Of a stretch of DNA of 64,000 nt, positions 37,085-45,558 are shown piece by piece (position 1 is the first letter of the stretch; the number at the start of each line of letters is the position of its first letter). The notes beneath the pieces were generated by a model, which did no database searches, was not told the origin of the DNA, and saw only the letters and a program-made list of their open reading frames with translations. Origin of the DNA: Pseudotabrizicola formosa (lineage in GTDB: Bacteria; Pseudomonadota; Alphaproteobacteria; Rhodobacterales; Rhodobacteraceae); assembly GCF_002900965.1 (NCBI RefSeq), contig NZ_PJOM01000002.1, positions 124,001-188,000 on the forward strand, read 5' to 3'. Made by a program: the position numbers and the translations under genes.

Positions 37085-38218
37085 ATGACGACACTGGGAC
37101 TGGGCATCATCGGATGCGGCAATATCTCGACCAGCTATCTGCGGCTGGCCCCGTTGTTCAAGGGGCTGGAGGTGCGGGCGGTGGCCGATGTGAACATGGA
37201 TGTGGCCCGGGCGCGCGGGGCAGAGTTCAACGTGGCGGCGCAATCGGTGGATGACCTGCTGGCCAATCCGGCGGTGGATGTGGTCATCAACCTGACCATT
37301 CCGGATGCGCATTTCAGCGTGACCAAACGGATATTGGAGGCGGGCAAGCACGCCTATTCCGAAAAGCCGCTGGTGCTGACCCTGGCCGAGGGAGAAATCC
37401 TGCGGACCCTGGCCGCCGAAAAGGGTCTGGCCGTCGGCTGCGCGCCCGACACTTTCCTTGGCGGCGCGCATCAACAGGCGCGCGCGATCCTGGACGCAGG
37501 CAAAGTTGGTGAGATTACCGCCGGATGTGCGGCGGTGTTGAACCATGGCATGGAACATTGGCACCCCAACCCCGATTTCTTTTTCCTGCCGGGGGCGGGG
37601 CCGATGCTGGACCTTGGGCCCTATTACATCGCCAACCTGATCAACCTGCTGGGGCCGGTGCAGCGGGTGGGGGCGCTGACCAGTTCGGCGCAACAGGTGC
37701 GGACCATCGCCAACGGGCCGCGCAACGGCGAAACCGTGCCGGTCAAGACGCCGACCAACATTCATGCGCTTTTGCAGTTTCACAACGGTGCGACGCTCAA
37801 TCTGTCCACCAGCTGGGATGTCTGGCACCACAAACGCAACCATTTCGAACTTTATGGGACGGAAGGCACGCTCTACATTCCCGACCCCAATTTCTTTGGT
37901 GGCACGGTGGAGATCGGGCACAAGGATGGCACGCTGGAACAGGTGGCGGCCTGGGATCACCCGTTTGGCGTGGCCAATCAGGAGCATCCCAAACAGGGCG
38001 CGCTGGCCAATTACCGCACCGCCGGGCTGGCCGATATGGTGCAGGCCCTGATTGCGGGCCGCGACGCGCGCTGCTCGCTGGACCGGACCCTGCACGGGGT
38101 GGAGGTGATGACCGCCTGCCTGCAATCGGGCGAGACCGGCGGCTTTGTCACCCTGACCACCACCTGCACCCGGCCAGAGGCGCTGGGCATTGAAGACGCC
38201 CGCGCGCTGCTGGCCTGA
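37085..38218 (+). CDS. Gfo/Idh/MocA-family sugar oxidoreductase
   Basis: The 377-residue protein opens GLGIIGCGNISTSYLRLAP (Rossmann loop). It has the family motif YSEKPLVLTLAEGE (EKP) and GPMLDLGPYYIANLINLLGPV with the catalytic Asp. The importer operon ends with this gene. It should oxidise the transported sugar or its product together with the epimerase-like protein immediately upstream. It is not a close copy of the oxidoreductase at 28370, so the two probably act at different steps. Confidence 0.88.
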   Translation: MTTLGLGIIGCGNISTSYLRLAPLFKGLEVRAVADVNMDVARARGAEFNVAAQSVDDLLANPAVDVVINLTIPDAHFSVTKRILEAGKHAYSEKPLVLTLAEGEILRTLAAEKGLAVGCAPDTFLGGAHQQARAILDAGKVGEITAGCAAVLNHGMEHWHPNPDFFFLPGAGPMLDLGPYYIANLINLLGPVQRVGALTSSAQQVRTIANGPRNGETVPVKTPTNIHALLQFHNGATLNLSTSWDVWHHKRNHFELYGTEGTLYIPDPNFFGGTVEIGHKDGTLEQVAAWDHPFGVANQEHPKQGALANYRTAGLADMVQALIAGRDARCSLDRTLHGVEVMTACLQSGETGGFVTLTTTCTRPEALGIEDARALLA

Positions 38219-38317
38219 CGTTCGGGGCCGGGGGCATCCGCTGGGTGCCCCCGGTCCGGTGAGGCTTCCCGCCTGATTTCCGGTTTCTGATCTGCGGGAT
38301 CTGATTTTCCCGCCCTG

Positions 38318-38329
38318 ATTTGATCACAA
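38318..38329. promoter_or_regulatory. TTTGATCA-type site upstream of gntR
   Basis: The sequence ATTTGATCACAA lies 52 bases before the GntR start codon. It shares TTTGATCA with the palindrome upstream of the aminotransferase gene, which suggests autoregulation by the GntR protein. Confidence 0.4.
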
Positions 38330-38380
38330 CTTGATTGCTGCGCCGAACCCGTCATAACAGGACAAAATGCGGGGAGCCTG

Positions 38381-39040
38381 ATGGACGCGGACAGCCGGAA
38401 GATACCGACCCACGAGGTCACTTATGCGCGGCTGCGCGACATGATCCTGTTCGGCCATCTGGAACCCGGTGCGGCGGTGACGATTCAGGGTCTGATCTCG
38501 GATCTGGGGGCCGGCATGACCCCGGTGCGCGAGGCGATCCGTCGGCTGACGGCCGAGGGCGCGCTGGAACCGCAGGGCAACCGCCGCGTGGCGGTGCCCG
38601 GCATGACCGGGGCGGTGCTGGATCAGGTGGCCTTTGCCCGGCTGACCATTGAACCCAAGCTGGCCGAGATGGCGGCGGCGCATCTGACGCCTGCCTTGAT
38701 CGGCCAGTTGCAGGCCATTGACAACACGGTGGACCACGCCATCCGGGCCGGGGACATTCCCGGCTATCTGCAAGCCAACCATGCCTTTCATTTCTGCCTC
38801 TATGAGGCGTCGGATGCGCCGGTGCTGGTCGATATGGCCCGGTCGATGTGGCTGCGCTTTGGCCCATCCTTGCGCGTGGTCTGCGCCCGGTTCGGCAGCG
38901 ACGCCTTGCCTGACCGGCATTCCGAAGCACTGGCCGCCATGCGGTCGGGCGACGCCAGCGGCCTGCGCGAGGCGATCGAGCGCGATATTGCCCAAGGCGT
39001 CGATCAGGTCCGGCTGGGGTTGTCGCAAGGCGGGCTGTGA
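38381..39040 (+). CDS. GntR-family (FCD) transcriptional regulator
   Basis: The 219-residue regulator has an N-terminal winged helix (LRDMILFGHLEPGAAVTIQ, then GMTPVREAIRRLTAEGAL) and an all-helical FCD ligand domain with ANHAFHFCLYEA and HSEALAAMRSGD, where His residues commonly bind a metal. ATG 38381 is preceded by GGGGAG. It sits directly upstream of the class III aminotransferase and is probably its regulator; the effector may be the amine or amino acid substrate. Confidence 0.9.
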   Translation: MDADSRKIPTHEVTYARLRDMILFGHLEPGAAVTIQGLISDLGAGMTPVREAIRRLTAEGALEPQGNRRVAVPGMTGAVLDQVAFARLTIEPKLAEMAAAHLTPALIGQLQAIDNTVDHAIRAGDIPGYLQANHAFHFCLYEASDAPVLVDMARSMWLRFGPSLRVVCARFGSDALPDRHSEALAAMRSGDASGLREAIERDIAQGVDQVRLGLSQGGL

Positions 39041-39085
39041 CCGCGGCCCCGTGCCGTCAGGGGGCGGGGCTAGGCTTGCGGCAAT

Positions 39086-39099
39086 AATTTGATCAAATT
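39086..39099. promoter_or_regulatory. Perfect 14-bp palindrome upstream of the aminotransferase
   Basis: AATTTGATCAAATT is its own reverse complement and lies 80 bases before the aminotransferase ATG. It shares TTTGATCA with the site upstream of gntR, so it is a good candidate operator for the neighbouring GntR protein. Confidence 0.55.
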
Positions 39100-39179
39100 T
39101 CTTGAACCGCGCCGCGTTTGTCCCTATCCTTGGGGCAAGCCGGGGCCATTGCCCTGCTGATTCAGAAAGGGGCTTGGCC

Positions 39180-40571
39180 ATGAACATGATCACAAATCAC
39201 CTGCCGACAGCCGAGCTTCAGGCTCTGGACGCAGCACATCACATGCATCCGTTTACCGATGCGAACGGTCTGGCAACCAAGGGCGCGCGGGTCATCACGC
39301 GGGGCAAGGGCGTCTGGCTGACCGATTCCGAAGGCAACCGGATCATTGACGGCATGGCGGGGCTGTGGTGCGTGAACATCGGCTATGGCCGCAAGGAACT
39401 GGCCGAGGTGGCCGCGCGGCAGATGGAAGAGCTGGCCTATTACAACACCTTTTTCCAGACCACCCATGTGCCGGCCATCGCTTTGGCCGCCAAGATTGCC
39501 GAACTGGCACCGGGGGATCTGAACCATGTGTTCTTTGCCGGCTCTGGCTCCGAGGCCAATGACACCAATATCCGCCTTGTGCGGCGCTATTGGGATGTGA
39601 AGGGCCAGCCGGAGCGGCGCATCATCATCGGCCGCAAGAACGGCTATCACGGCTCGACCATGGGCGGCGGCAGCCTTGGCGGCATGGCCCCGATCCATGC
39701 GCATGGCGGCATGATCGACGGGATCGTGCACATCGACCAGCCCTATTGGTGGGGCGAGGGCGGCGACATGACCGAGGAGGCCTTCGGGCTGGAGCGCGCG
39801 CAGCAGCTTGAGGCCAAGATCCTGGAGCTTGGGGCCGACAAGGTTGCGGCTTTCATCGGCGAGGCGGTGCAGGGGGCCGGCGGCGTGATCATCCCGCCTG
39901 CCACCTACTGGCCGGAAATCCAGCGGATCTGCGACAAGTATGGCATCCTGTTGATCGTGGATGAGGTCATCACCGGCTTTGGCCGCACCGGCAACTGGTT
40001 CGGCAGCCAGACCTTTGGCATCAAGCCGCATATCATGACCATCGCCAAGGGGCTGTCCTCTGGCTATCAGCCGATCGGCGGGTCGATCGTCTGTGACAAG
40101 GTGGCGGCGACCATCGCGGAAGGTGGCGAGTTCTTCCACGGCTATACCTACAGCGGCCATCCGGTTGCGGCGGCGGTGGCGCTGGAAAACCTGCGCATTT
40201 TGCAGGATGAGCATATCGTGGAGCATGTGCGCGACGTGGCGCATCCCTACCTGAAACAGCGCTGGGATGCGCTGGCCGACCACCCGCTGGTGGGCGAGGC
40301 CAAGCTGGTGGGGCTGATGGGCTCCATCGCGCTGACGCCTGACAAGGCCAAACGCGCCAAGTTCCCCGGCGAGCAGGGCACGGTGGGCTTTCGCTGCCGC
40401 GAGCGCTGCTTTGCCAACAACCTGATCATGCGCCATGTGGGCGACCGGATGATCATCTCGCCGCCGTTGGTGATCACCCCGGAGGAGATCGACATCCTGA
40501 TCGACCGGGCCACCACCAGTCTGGATGAATGCTATGCCGGCCTGAAGGCGGATGGGATGATGACGGCCTGA
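39180..40571 (+). CDS. Class III PLP-dependent aminotransferase (omega-amino acid or polyamine type)
   Basis: ATG 39180 gives 463 residues, typical of omega-aminotransferases. The fold markers are FFAGSGSEANDTNIRLVRRYW, GRKNGYHGSTMGGGSL, the cofactor Asp in LLIVDEVITGFGRTG and the PLP Lys in MTIAKGLSSGYQPIGG. The family includes putrescine-, beta-alanine- and taurine-pyruvate aminotransferases. The GntR neighbour suggests induction by the substrate. Which amine is used cannot be read from the sequence. Confidence 0.9.
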   Translation: MNMITNHLPTAELQALDAAHHMHPFTDANGLATKGARVITRGKGVWLTDSEGNRIIDGMAGLWCVNIGYGRKELAEVAARQMEELAYYNTFFQTTHVPAIALAAKIAELAPGDLNHVFFAGSGSEANDTNIRLVRRYWDVKGQPERRIIIGRKNGYHGSTMGGGSLGGMAPIHAHGGMIDGIVHIDQPYWWGEGGDMTEEAFGLERAQQLEAKILELGADKVAAFIGEAVQGAGGVIIPPATYWPEIQRICDKYGILLIVDEVITGFGRTGNWFGSQTFGIKPHIMTIAKGLSSGYQPIGGSIVCDKVAATIAEGGEFFHGYTYSGHPVAAAVALENLRILQDEHIVEHVRDVAHPYLKQRWDALADHPLVGEAKLVGLMGSIALTPDKAKRAKFPGEQGTVGFRCRERCFANNLIMRHVGDRMIISPPLVITPEEIDILIDRATTSLDECYAGLKADGMMTA

Positions 40572-40637
40572 GGCAACGCGGCACGCGCTTTGCGGTGCAA
40601 CTGTCTGACATGCGCCCGCCGCAGGCTTTCCCGGTCT

Positions 40638-40672
40638 GACCAGCGCGCAGCCCTTGTGGCTGTGCGCTGGTC
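40638..40672 (+). terminator. Rho-independent-like terminator after the aminotransferase
   Basis: GACCAGCGCGCAG (40638-40650) pairs with CTGTGCGCTGGTC (40660-40672) across a 9-base loop, with one mismatch; TCTTTC follows. Confidence 0.65.
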
Positions 40673-40702
40673 TCTTTCGCGCGAGGCGGTGTGCGGCCCT
40701 GC

Positions 40703-40740
40703 TTGAGGTTGGGGCGCGCATTGCCTACACATAAGGCAAT
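40703..40740 (+). promoter_or_regulatory. cysK promoter with overlapping inverted repeat
   Basis: TTGAGG (40703-40708) and TACACA (40726-40731) are 17 bases apart. The inverted repeat ATTGCCT (40720-40726) / AGGCAAT (40734-40740), with a 7-base spacer, covers the -10, an arrangement expected for a repressor operator. Confidence 0.5.
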
Positions 40741-40757
40741 GGACAAGAGGGCCGCCC

Positions 40758-41792
40758 ATGCGCATTCATTCTGATCTTGCCGACACCATTGGCAACACCC
40801 CGCTGCTGAAGCTGAAACGCGCGTCCGAGATGACGGGCTGTACCATTCTTGGCAAATGCGAGTTTCTGAACCCCGGCCAGTCGGTCAAGGACCGGGCGGC
40901 GCTGTATATCATCCGCGATGCGGTGGCGCGCGGCGATCTGAAGCCGGGCGGCACGATTGTCGAAGGCACGGCCGGCAATACCGGCATCGGGCTGGCGCTG
41001 GTCGGTGCCTCGATGGGGTTCAAGACGGTGATCGTCATTCCTGAGACGCAATCTCAGGAAAAGAAGGACATGCTGCGGCTGGCGGGGGCAGAGCTGGTGC
41101 AGGTGCCGGCAGCCCCCTACCGCAACCCCAACAACTATGTGCGCTATTCCGGGCGTCTGGCCGAGGCTTTGGCGCGGACCGAACCCAATGGCGCGATCTG
41201 GGCCAACCAGTTTGACAATGTGGCCAACCGTCAGGCGCATATCGAAACCACCGGGCCGGAGATCTGGGAACAGACGGGCGGCCGCGTGGACGGGTTCATC
41301 TGCGCCGTGGGGTCGGGCGGCACGCTGGCGGGCGTGGGCATGGCGCTGCAGCCAAAGGGCGTCAAGATCGGGCTGGCCGATCCCGAGGGGGCGGCGCTGC
41401 ATGCCTTCTACACCACGGGCAAGCTGGAAAGCCCCGGCACATCCATCACCGAAGGCATCGGGCAGGGGCGGATCACCGCCAATCTGGAAGGGTTCACCCC
41501 CGACTTCAGCTATCGCATTCCGGATGCCGAGGCTTTGCCCTTGGTGTTTGACATGCTGGAGGAAGAGGGGATCTGCCTTGGCGGGTCATCGGGCATCAAC
41601 ATCGCGGGGGCCATGCGCATGGCGCAAGAGATGGGGCCGGGCCACACAATCGTGACCATCCTGTGCGATTACGGCAACCGCTATCAGTCCAAGCTCTACA
41701 ACCCGGCGTTCCTGAAGGAAAAGGGCCTGCCGGTGCCGGTCTGGCTGGATCAGACCCCCAAAGCCTTGCCCAGCGTGTTTGAAGACGCATGA
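40758..41792 (+). CDS. cysK: Cysteine synthase A (O-acetylserine sulfhydrylase)
   Basis: The PLP enzyme makes L-cysteine from O-acetylserine and sulfide. It has 344 residues, with IGNTPLLKLKRASE, the PLP Lys in NPGQSVKDRAALYII, substrate loop EGTAGNTGIGLAL, and the phosphate-binding GSGGTLAGVG. The mscS-like gene starts within its stop codon (ATGA). A cysK gene lies in the tellurite-resistance region of R. sphaeroides near trgAB; here trgB and cysK are separated by about 12 kb of catabolic genes. Confidence 0.94.
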   Translation: MRIHSDLADTIGNTPLLKLKRASEMTGCTILGKCEFLNPGQSVKDRAALYIIRDAVARGDLKPGGTIVEGTAGNTGIGLALVGASMGFKTVIVIPETQSQEKKDMLRLAGAELVQVPAAPYRNPNNYVRYSGRLAEALARTEPNGAIWANQFDNVANRQAHIETTGPEIWEQTGGRVDGFICAVGSGGTLAGVGMALQPKGVKIGLADPEGAALHAFYTTGKLESPGTSITEGIGQGRITANLEGFTPDFSYRIPDAEALPLVFDMLEEEGICLGGSSGINIAGAMRMAQEMGPGHTIVTILCDYGNRYQSKLYNPAFLKEKGLPVPVWLDQTPKALPSVFEDA

Positions 41793-44356
41793 CCCTGCTG
41801 CGCCGTTCCGGTCTGCCGCGCGCGCTGTTGCAGGCGCTGATGCTGGTATTTGCTCTGGCGCTGGTTCCCGTGGGCGGTCTGGCGCAGTCTGCCCCGCAAA
41901 GCGGGGTGCCGGCCCGGGGGCAAACCGCCGAGGTGGGGCCGCAGACAGGGGCAGCCGCGGTTCCGGCAGAGCCAGAACTGGATTATACGGCCTGGGAAGC
42001 GGTGGCAGAACAGGCCGAGACCGCGCTGGAAGACAGTACATCCGCGGCCGCCGTTCTGGATGGGCTGCGCGGGCAGCTGGTGGCGTGGCGGACGACCTTT
42101 CTGGCCGCACAGGGCACCAATTCGGCGCGGATTGCCATTCTGCGCCAGCAGATCACCGCCCTTGGCGCCCCGCCGGCCGAGGGCGAGACCGAGGCCGAAG
42201 AAATTGCCGCGCGCCGGGCCGAGCTGAACGGGCAACTGGTCCGGCTGCAGGCCCCGGGTCTTGCGGCGGAAGAGGCCTATTTGCGGGCCGATGGGCTCAT
42301 TGCGGAAATCGACCGCACGCTGCGCGAGCGGCAGGCGGATGAATTGCTGCAGCTCTACCCCAGCCCGCTGAACCCGGCCAATTGGGCCGGTGCGGCGCGG
42401 GTGGTGAGCGGGGCCGTTGCCGGGATCGGGGCCGAGACCGGCCAGCGTCTTGCGTCTCCGGTGGCCACGGAAACGCTGGTCAACAACCTGCCGGCCATTG
42501 TGCTGCTGTTGCTGTTCAGCGTGGCACTGATCTGGCGTGGCAGGCCGCTGGTGGAAAAGCTGGTGGCGCGCATTCACAAGCGCTGGTCGGCGCGGGGTGT
42601 GAGGGTGGCGACGCTGGTCCTGTCGCTGGGGCAGATCGTGGTGCCTGCCGGAGGGGTCTTTGCCCTGTCGCATGCGCTGCGCCTGTCGGGCATGTTCGGC
42701 ATCCGCGGCACGGTACTGCTGGAGACGCTGCCGGCCGCCGGGATCGTGCTGTTCACCGCGGTCTGGCTGGGCACCCAGCTGTTTCCGCGCACCCATGATT
42801 TCCTGCCGATCCGGCTGAGCGACGAACAAAGGGCACAGGGCCGCCTGATCACCGCGCTCTATGGCATTCTGCTGGCCTTCAATGCCCTGCGTCTGGCGGT
42901 GATCGATCCTCCGGATCTGTCAGAGGCTGCGCGCGGTGTGCTGGCCTTTCCTGCGGTGGTCGTCGCGGGGATCTTGCTGGTGCGCATTGCGCAGCTGATC
43001 CGCCAGTCTGTGTCGCCCGACAGCATCGGCGATGACGAAGACGGGTTCCGCAACCGCATCATATCGCTGCTGGGACGCGGTGCCATCCTGATCGGGGTTG
43101 CGGCCCCGGTTCTGGCGGCCATCGGCTATATTCCTGCGGCCGAGGCTTTGGTGTTCCCGGCGGCAACCTCGCTGGGGCTGCTGGGGCTGCTGTATATCCT
43201 GCAGACCCTTGTGACCGATATCTATGCGGTGATCACCCGCAATGAGGAAGGCGCGCGCAACGCGCTGGTGCCGGTGCTGGTGGGCTTCGGGCTGGTTCTG
43301 GCGGCCCTGCCGGTGTTCGCGCTGATCTGGGGCGCGCGGCTGGCCGATCTGACCGAGCTGTGGACCCGGATGCGCGAAGGCTTCACATTGGGCGAGACCC
43401 GGATTTCGCCCACCAACTTCCTGTTCTTTGCGGTGCTGTTCGGGGTCGGCATCACGGTCACCCGGTTGTTTCAGGGGGCTTTGCGCGGATCAATCCTGCC
43501 GCGCACCAGCCTGGATCAGGGCGCGCGCAATGCGCTGATCTCTGGCGTGGGCTATGTGGGCATCTTTCTGGCCGGGTTGATTGCGATCAATTCCGCCGGG
43601 ATCGACCTGTCGGGGCTGGCCATTGTGGCCGGGGCCCTGTCGGTGGGCATCGGCTTTGGCTTGCAGAACATCGTGTCGAACTTCGTGTCGGGCATCATCC
43701 TGCTGATCGAGCGCCCCGTAAGCGAGGGCGACTGGATCGAGGTTGGTGGCGTGCAGGGCAAGGTCAAGGCGATTTCCGTCCGCTCGACCCGGATCGAGAC
43801 CTTTGACCGCACCGATGTGATCGTGCCCAACACCGATCTGATCGCGGGGCAGGTCACCAACTGGACGCATTTCAACCTGACCGGGCGGCTGATCGTGCCG
43901 GTGGGTGTGGCCTATGGGTCAGACACCCGCAAGGTGACGCGCATCCTGCAAGAGATTGCCGAGGCCCAGCCTCTGGCCATCCTCAACCCGCCGCCGCTGG
44001 TGGTGTTCATGGCCTTCGGGGCGGATTCGATGAATTTCGAGATCCGGGTGATCTTGCGCGACGTGAATTTTTCCTTGTCGGTCCGCAGCGAGATCAACCA
44101 CCAGATCGCGCAGCGCTTTGCCGAGGAAGGGATCGAAATTCCCTTCGCTCAATCGGATGTCACTTTGCGCAACGCGTCCGAGATCGCCGATTTGCTGCGC
44201 GGCCTGCAAGGCGGAGCGGCCGGAATGGCGCCACCCGCCGCAGCTTCTGCCCCTGCTGCCGCCCCGGCCGCGCCGGAACCCCGGCCAGCCGGACCACTGC
44301 CACGTGACCAGGAACCCGGAGAGGGGCTGGCAGACCCTGCCAAGGGGGGAGATTGA
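41789..44356 (+). CDS. DUF3772 mechanosensitive ion channel (large MscS family)
   Basis: The 855-residue protein has a signal peptide (ALLQALMLVFALALVPVGGLAQ), a periplasmic helical DUF3772 region (~50-200), about eleven membrane segments and a C-terminal MscS channel domain. The pore helix and beta domain are recognised by ALSVGIGFGLQNIVSNFVSG, DWIEVGGVQGKVKAI and RSTRIETFDRTDVIVPN. It would release solutes on hypo-osmotic shock. Its tail (~800-855) is an Ala/Pro-rich, low-complexity stretch. The ATG overlaps the cysK stop and its own end overlaps the alaX region, so the three genes form one coupled operon. Confidence 0.88.
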   Translation: MTLLRRSGLPRALLQALMLVFALALVPVGGLAQSAPQSGVPARGQTAEVGPQTGAAAVPAEPELDYTAWEAVAEQAETALEDSTSAAAVLDGLRGQLVAWRTTFLAAQGTNSARIAILRQQITALGAPPAEGETEAEEIAARRAELNGQLVRLQAPGLAAEEAYLRADGLIAEIDRTLRERQADELLQLYPSPLNPANWAGAARVVSGAVAGIGAETGQRLASPVATETLVNNLPAIVLLLLFSVALIWRGRPLVEKLVARIHKRWSARGVRVATLVLSLGQIVVPAGGVFALSHALRLSGMFGIRGTVLLETLPAAGIVLFTAVWLGTQLFPRTHDFLPIRLSDEQRAQGRLITALYGILLAFNALRLAVIDPPDLSEAARGVLAFPAVVVAGILLVRIAQLIRQSVSPDSIGDDEDGFRNRIISLLGRGAILIGVAAPVLAAIGYIPAAEALVFPAATSLGLLGLLYILQTLVTDIYAVITRNEEGARNALVPVLVGFGLVLAALPVFALIWGARLADLTELWTRMREGFTLGETRISPTNFLFFAVLFGVGITVTRLFQGALRGSILPRTSLDQGARNALISGVGYVGIFLAGLIAINSAGIDLSGLAIVAGALSVGIGFGLQNIVSNFVSGIILLIERPVSEGDWIEVGGVQGKVKAISVRSTRIETFDRTDVIVPNTDLIAGQVTNWTHFNLTGRLIVPVGVAYGSDTRKVTRILQEIAEAQPLAILNPPPLVVFMAFGADSMNFEIRVILRDVNFSLSVRSEINHQIAQRFAEEGIEIPFAQSDVTLRNASEIADLLRGLQGGAAGMAPPAAASAPAAAPAAPEPRPAGPLPRDQEPGEGLADPAKGGD

Positions 44357-44358
44357 CC

Positions 44359-45078
44359 ATGACGGAGTTGTTGTTCCGCGATGACGCCTATTGCCAGCAG
44401 ACAGAATCGCGGGTGACGGGACATACCCCCGAGGGCGGCATCCTGATTGACCGTACGGTATTCTACCCCACCGGGGGCGGGCAGCCGGGTGATTCCGGCT
44501 GGGTGGAATGGGCCGGGGGGCGTTTGTCCATTGCAACAGCGGTCAAGGTGGAAGGCGGGCAGGTTGCCCTGGTGCCCTCCGAGCCGCTGGCCCTGCCACC
44601 GGTGGGCGCGGTGCTGACCCAGCGGCTGGACTGGACCCGCAGGCACCGGCACATGCGGATGCACACGGCGCTGCATCTGTTGTCGGTGGTGATCCCGCTG
44701 CCGGTGACCGGCGGCCAGATCGGGGCGGAGCGGGGGCGGCTGGATTTCGACATGCCCGATCCGCCGGAAGACAGTGCCCGGTTGACGGCGGCGCTCCTGG
44801 CCCTGGTGGACCGCGACCTGCCGGTGACCGATGAATGGATCACGGATCAGGCCTTGCTGGCCAATCCGGGGCTGGTCAAGACCATGTCGGTCATGCCGCC
44901 GCTGGGGCAGGGCCGGGTGCGTCTGGTGCGGATCGGGCAGGGCGAAGCGCCGGTGGACCTGCAGCCCTGTGGGGGCACCCATGTCGCCCGGACGGGCGAG
45001 GTCGGGCGCGTCGAGATCAGCAAGATCGAAAAGAAGGGGCGGCAGAACCGCCGCGTAACGCTGACGCTTGGCCTTTGA
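44359..45078 (+). CDS. alaX: Alanyl-tRNA editing protein (AlaX family)
   Basis: ATG 44359, preceded by GGGGGGAG, gives 239 residues; an in-frame TTG at 44353 is less likely. The protein is a free-standing homologue of the AlaRS editing domain with the zinc ligands in MRMHTALHLLS (His-x3-His) and QPCGGTHVARTGEVG (Cys, His). It hydrolyses Ser- or Gly-charged tRNA-Ala in the cytoplasm. It is the last gene of the cysK-mscS-alaX operon. Confidence 0.9.
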   Translation: MTELLFRDDAYCQQTESRVTGHTPEGGILIDRTVFYPTGGGQPGDSGWVEWAGGRLSIATAVKVEGGQVALVPSEPLALPPVGAVLTQRLDWTRRHRHMRMHTALHLLSVVIPLPVTGGQIGAERGRLDFDMPDPPEDSARLTAALLALVDRDLPVTDEWITDQALLANPGLVKTMSVMPPLGQGRVRLVRIGQGEAPVDLQPCGGTHVARTGEVGRVEISKIEKKGRQNRRVTLTLGL

Positions 45079-45318
45079 AGACGGGCGCGCGCGGCCCGCG
45101 CCAGCGGTCCCACCGCCCCTGCCCCTCGGCGCATGCGGTGCGGCCCGGGGACGCGGCCGCTTAGCGGCCCTGCAACACAAAGTGCCGCGATCTGCCGGTG
45201 GTGCACCGTCAGGCTGCCCCGTCGCTCCCGGTCACATCAGGGGCCAATGCACAAACACCCCCCTTTGCGGAAATCCGCTCTTGCATCTTTGTTCCAGTCG
45301 CGATTAAGACACCGCCAC

Positions 45319-45408
45319 GGACAGTTGGCCGAGTGGTCGAAGGCGCACGCCTGGAAAGTGTGTAGGCGGGGAACCGTCTCGAGGGTTCGAATCCCTCACT
45401 GTCCGCCA
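45319..45408 (+). tRNA. tRNA-Ser (anticodon GGA)
   Basis: The 90-base gene has the acceptor stem GGACAGT/ACTGTCC, the D-arm segment TGGCCGAGTGGTCGAAGGC, an anticodon loop CTGGAAA giving GGA, a long variable arm (around GTGTGTAGGCGGGGAACCGT), and the T-arm GAGGGTTCGAATCCCTC. CCA is encoded. A T-rich tract (45449-45466) follows and probably ends transcription. A cluster of apparently foreign genes begins immediately downstream. Confidence 0.95.
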
Positions 45409-45558
45409 CTTGCACATCGCAAACCCGAGATGAGGTCCCTGACGGGGCATGTTTTCTTTTTGTTTCAAAGGGGTTTAGCGAGGCCATCCGACTTTCGGAG
45501 ACTGGGCGATGGCCCGAAATCGGTCTCTAAACGCCCCGCGTCTCTTTCCATCCGCCCT

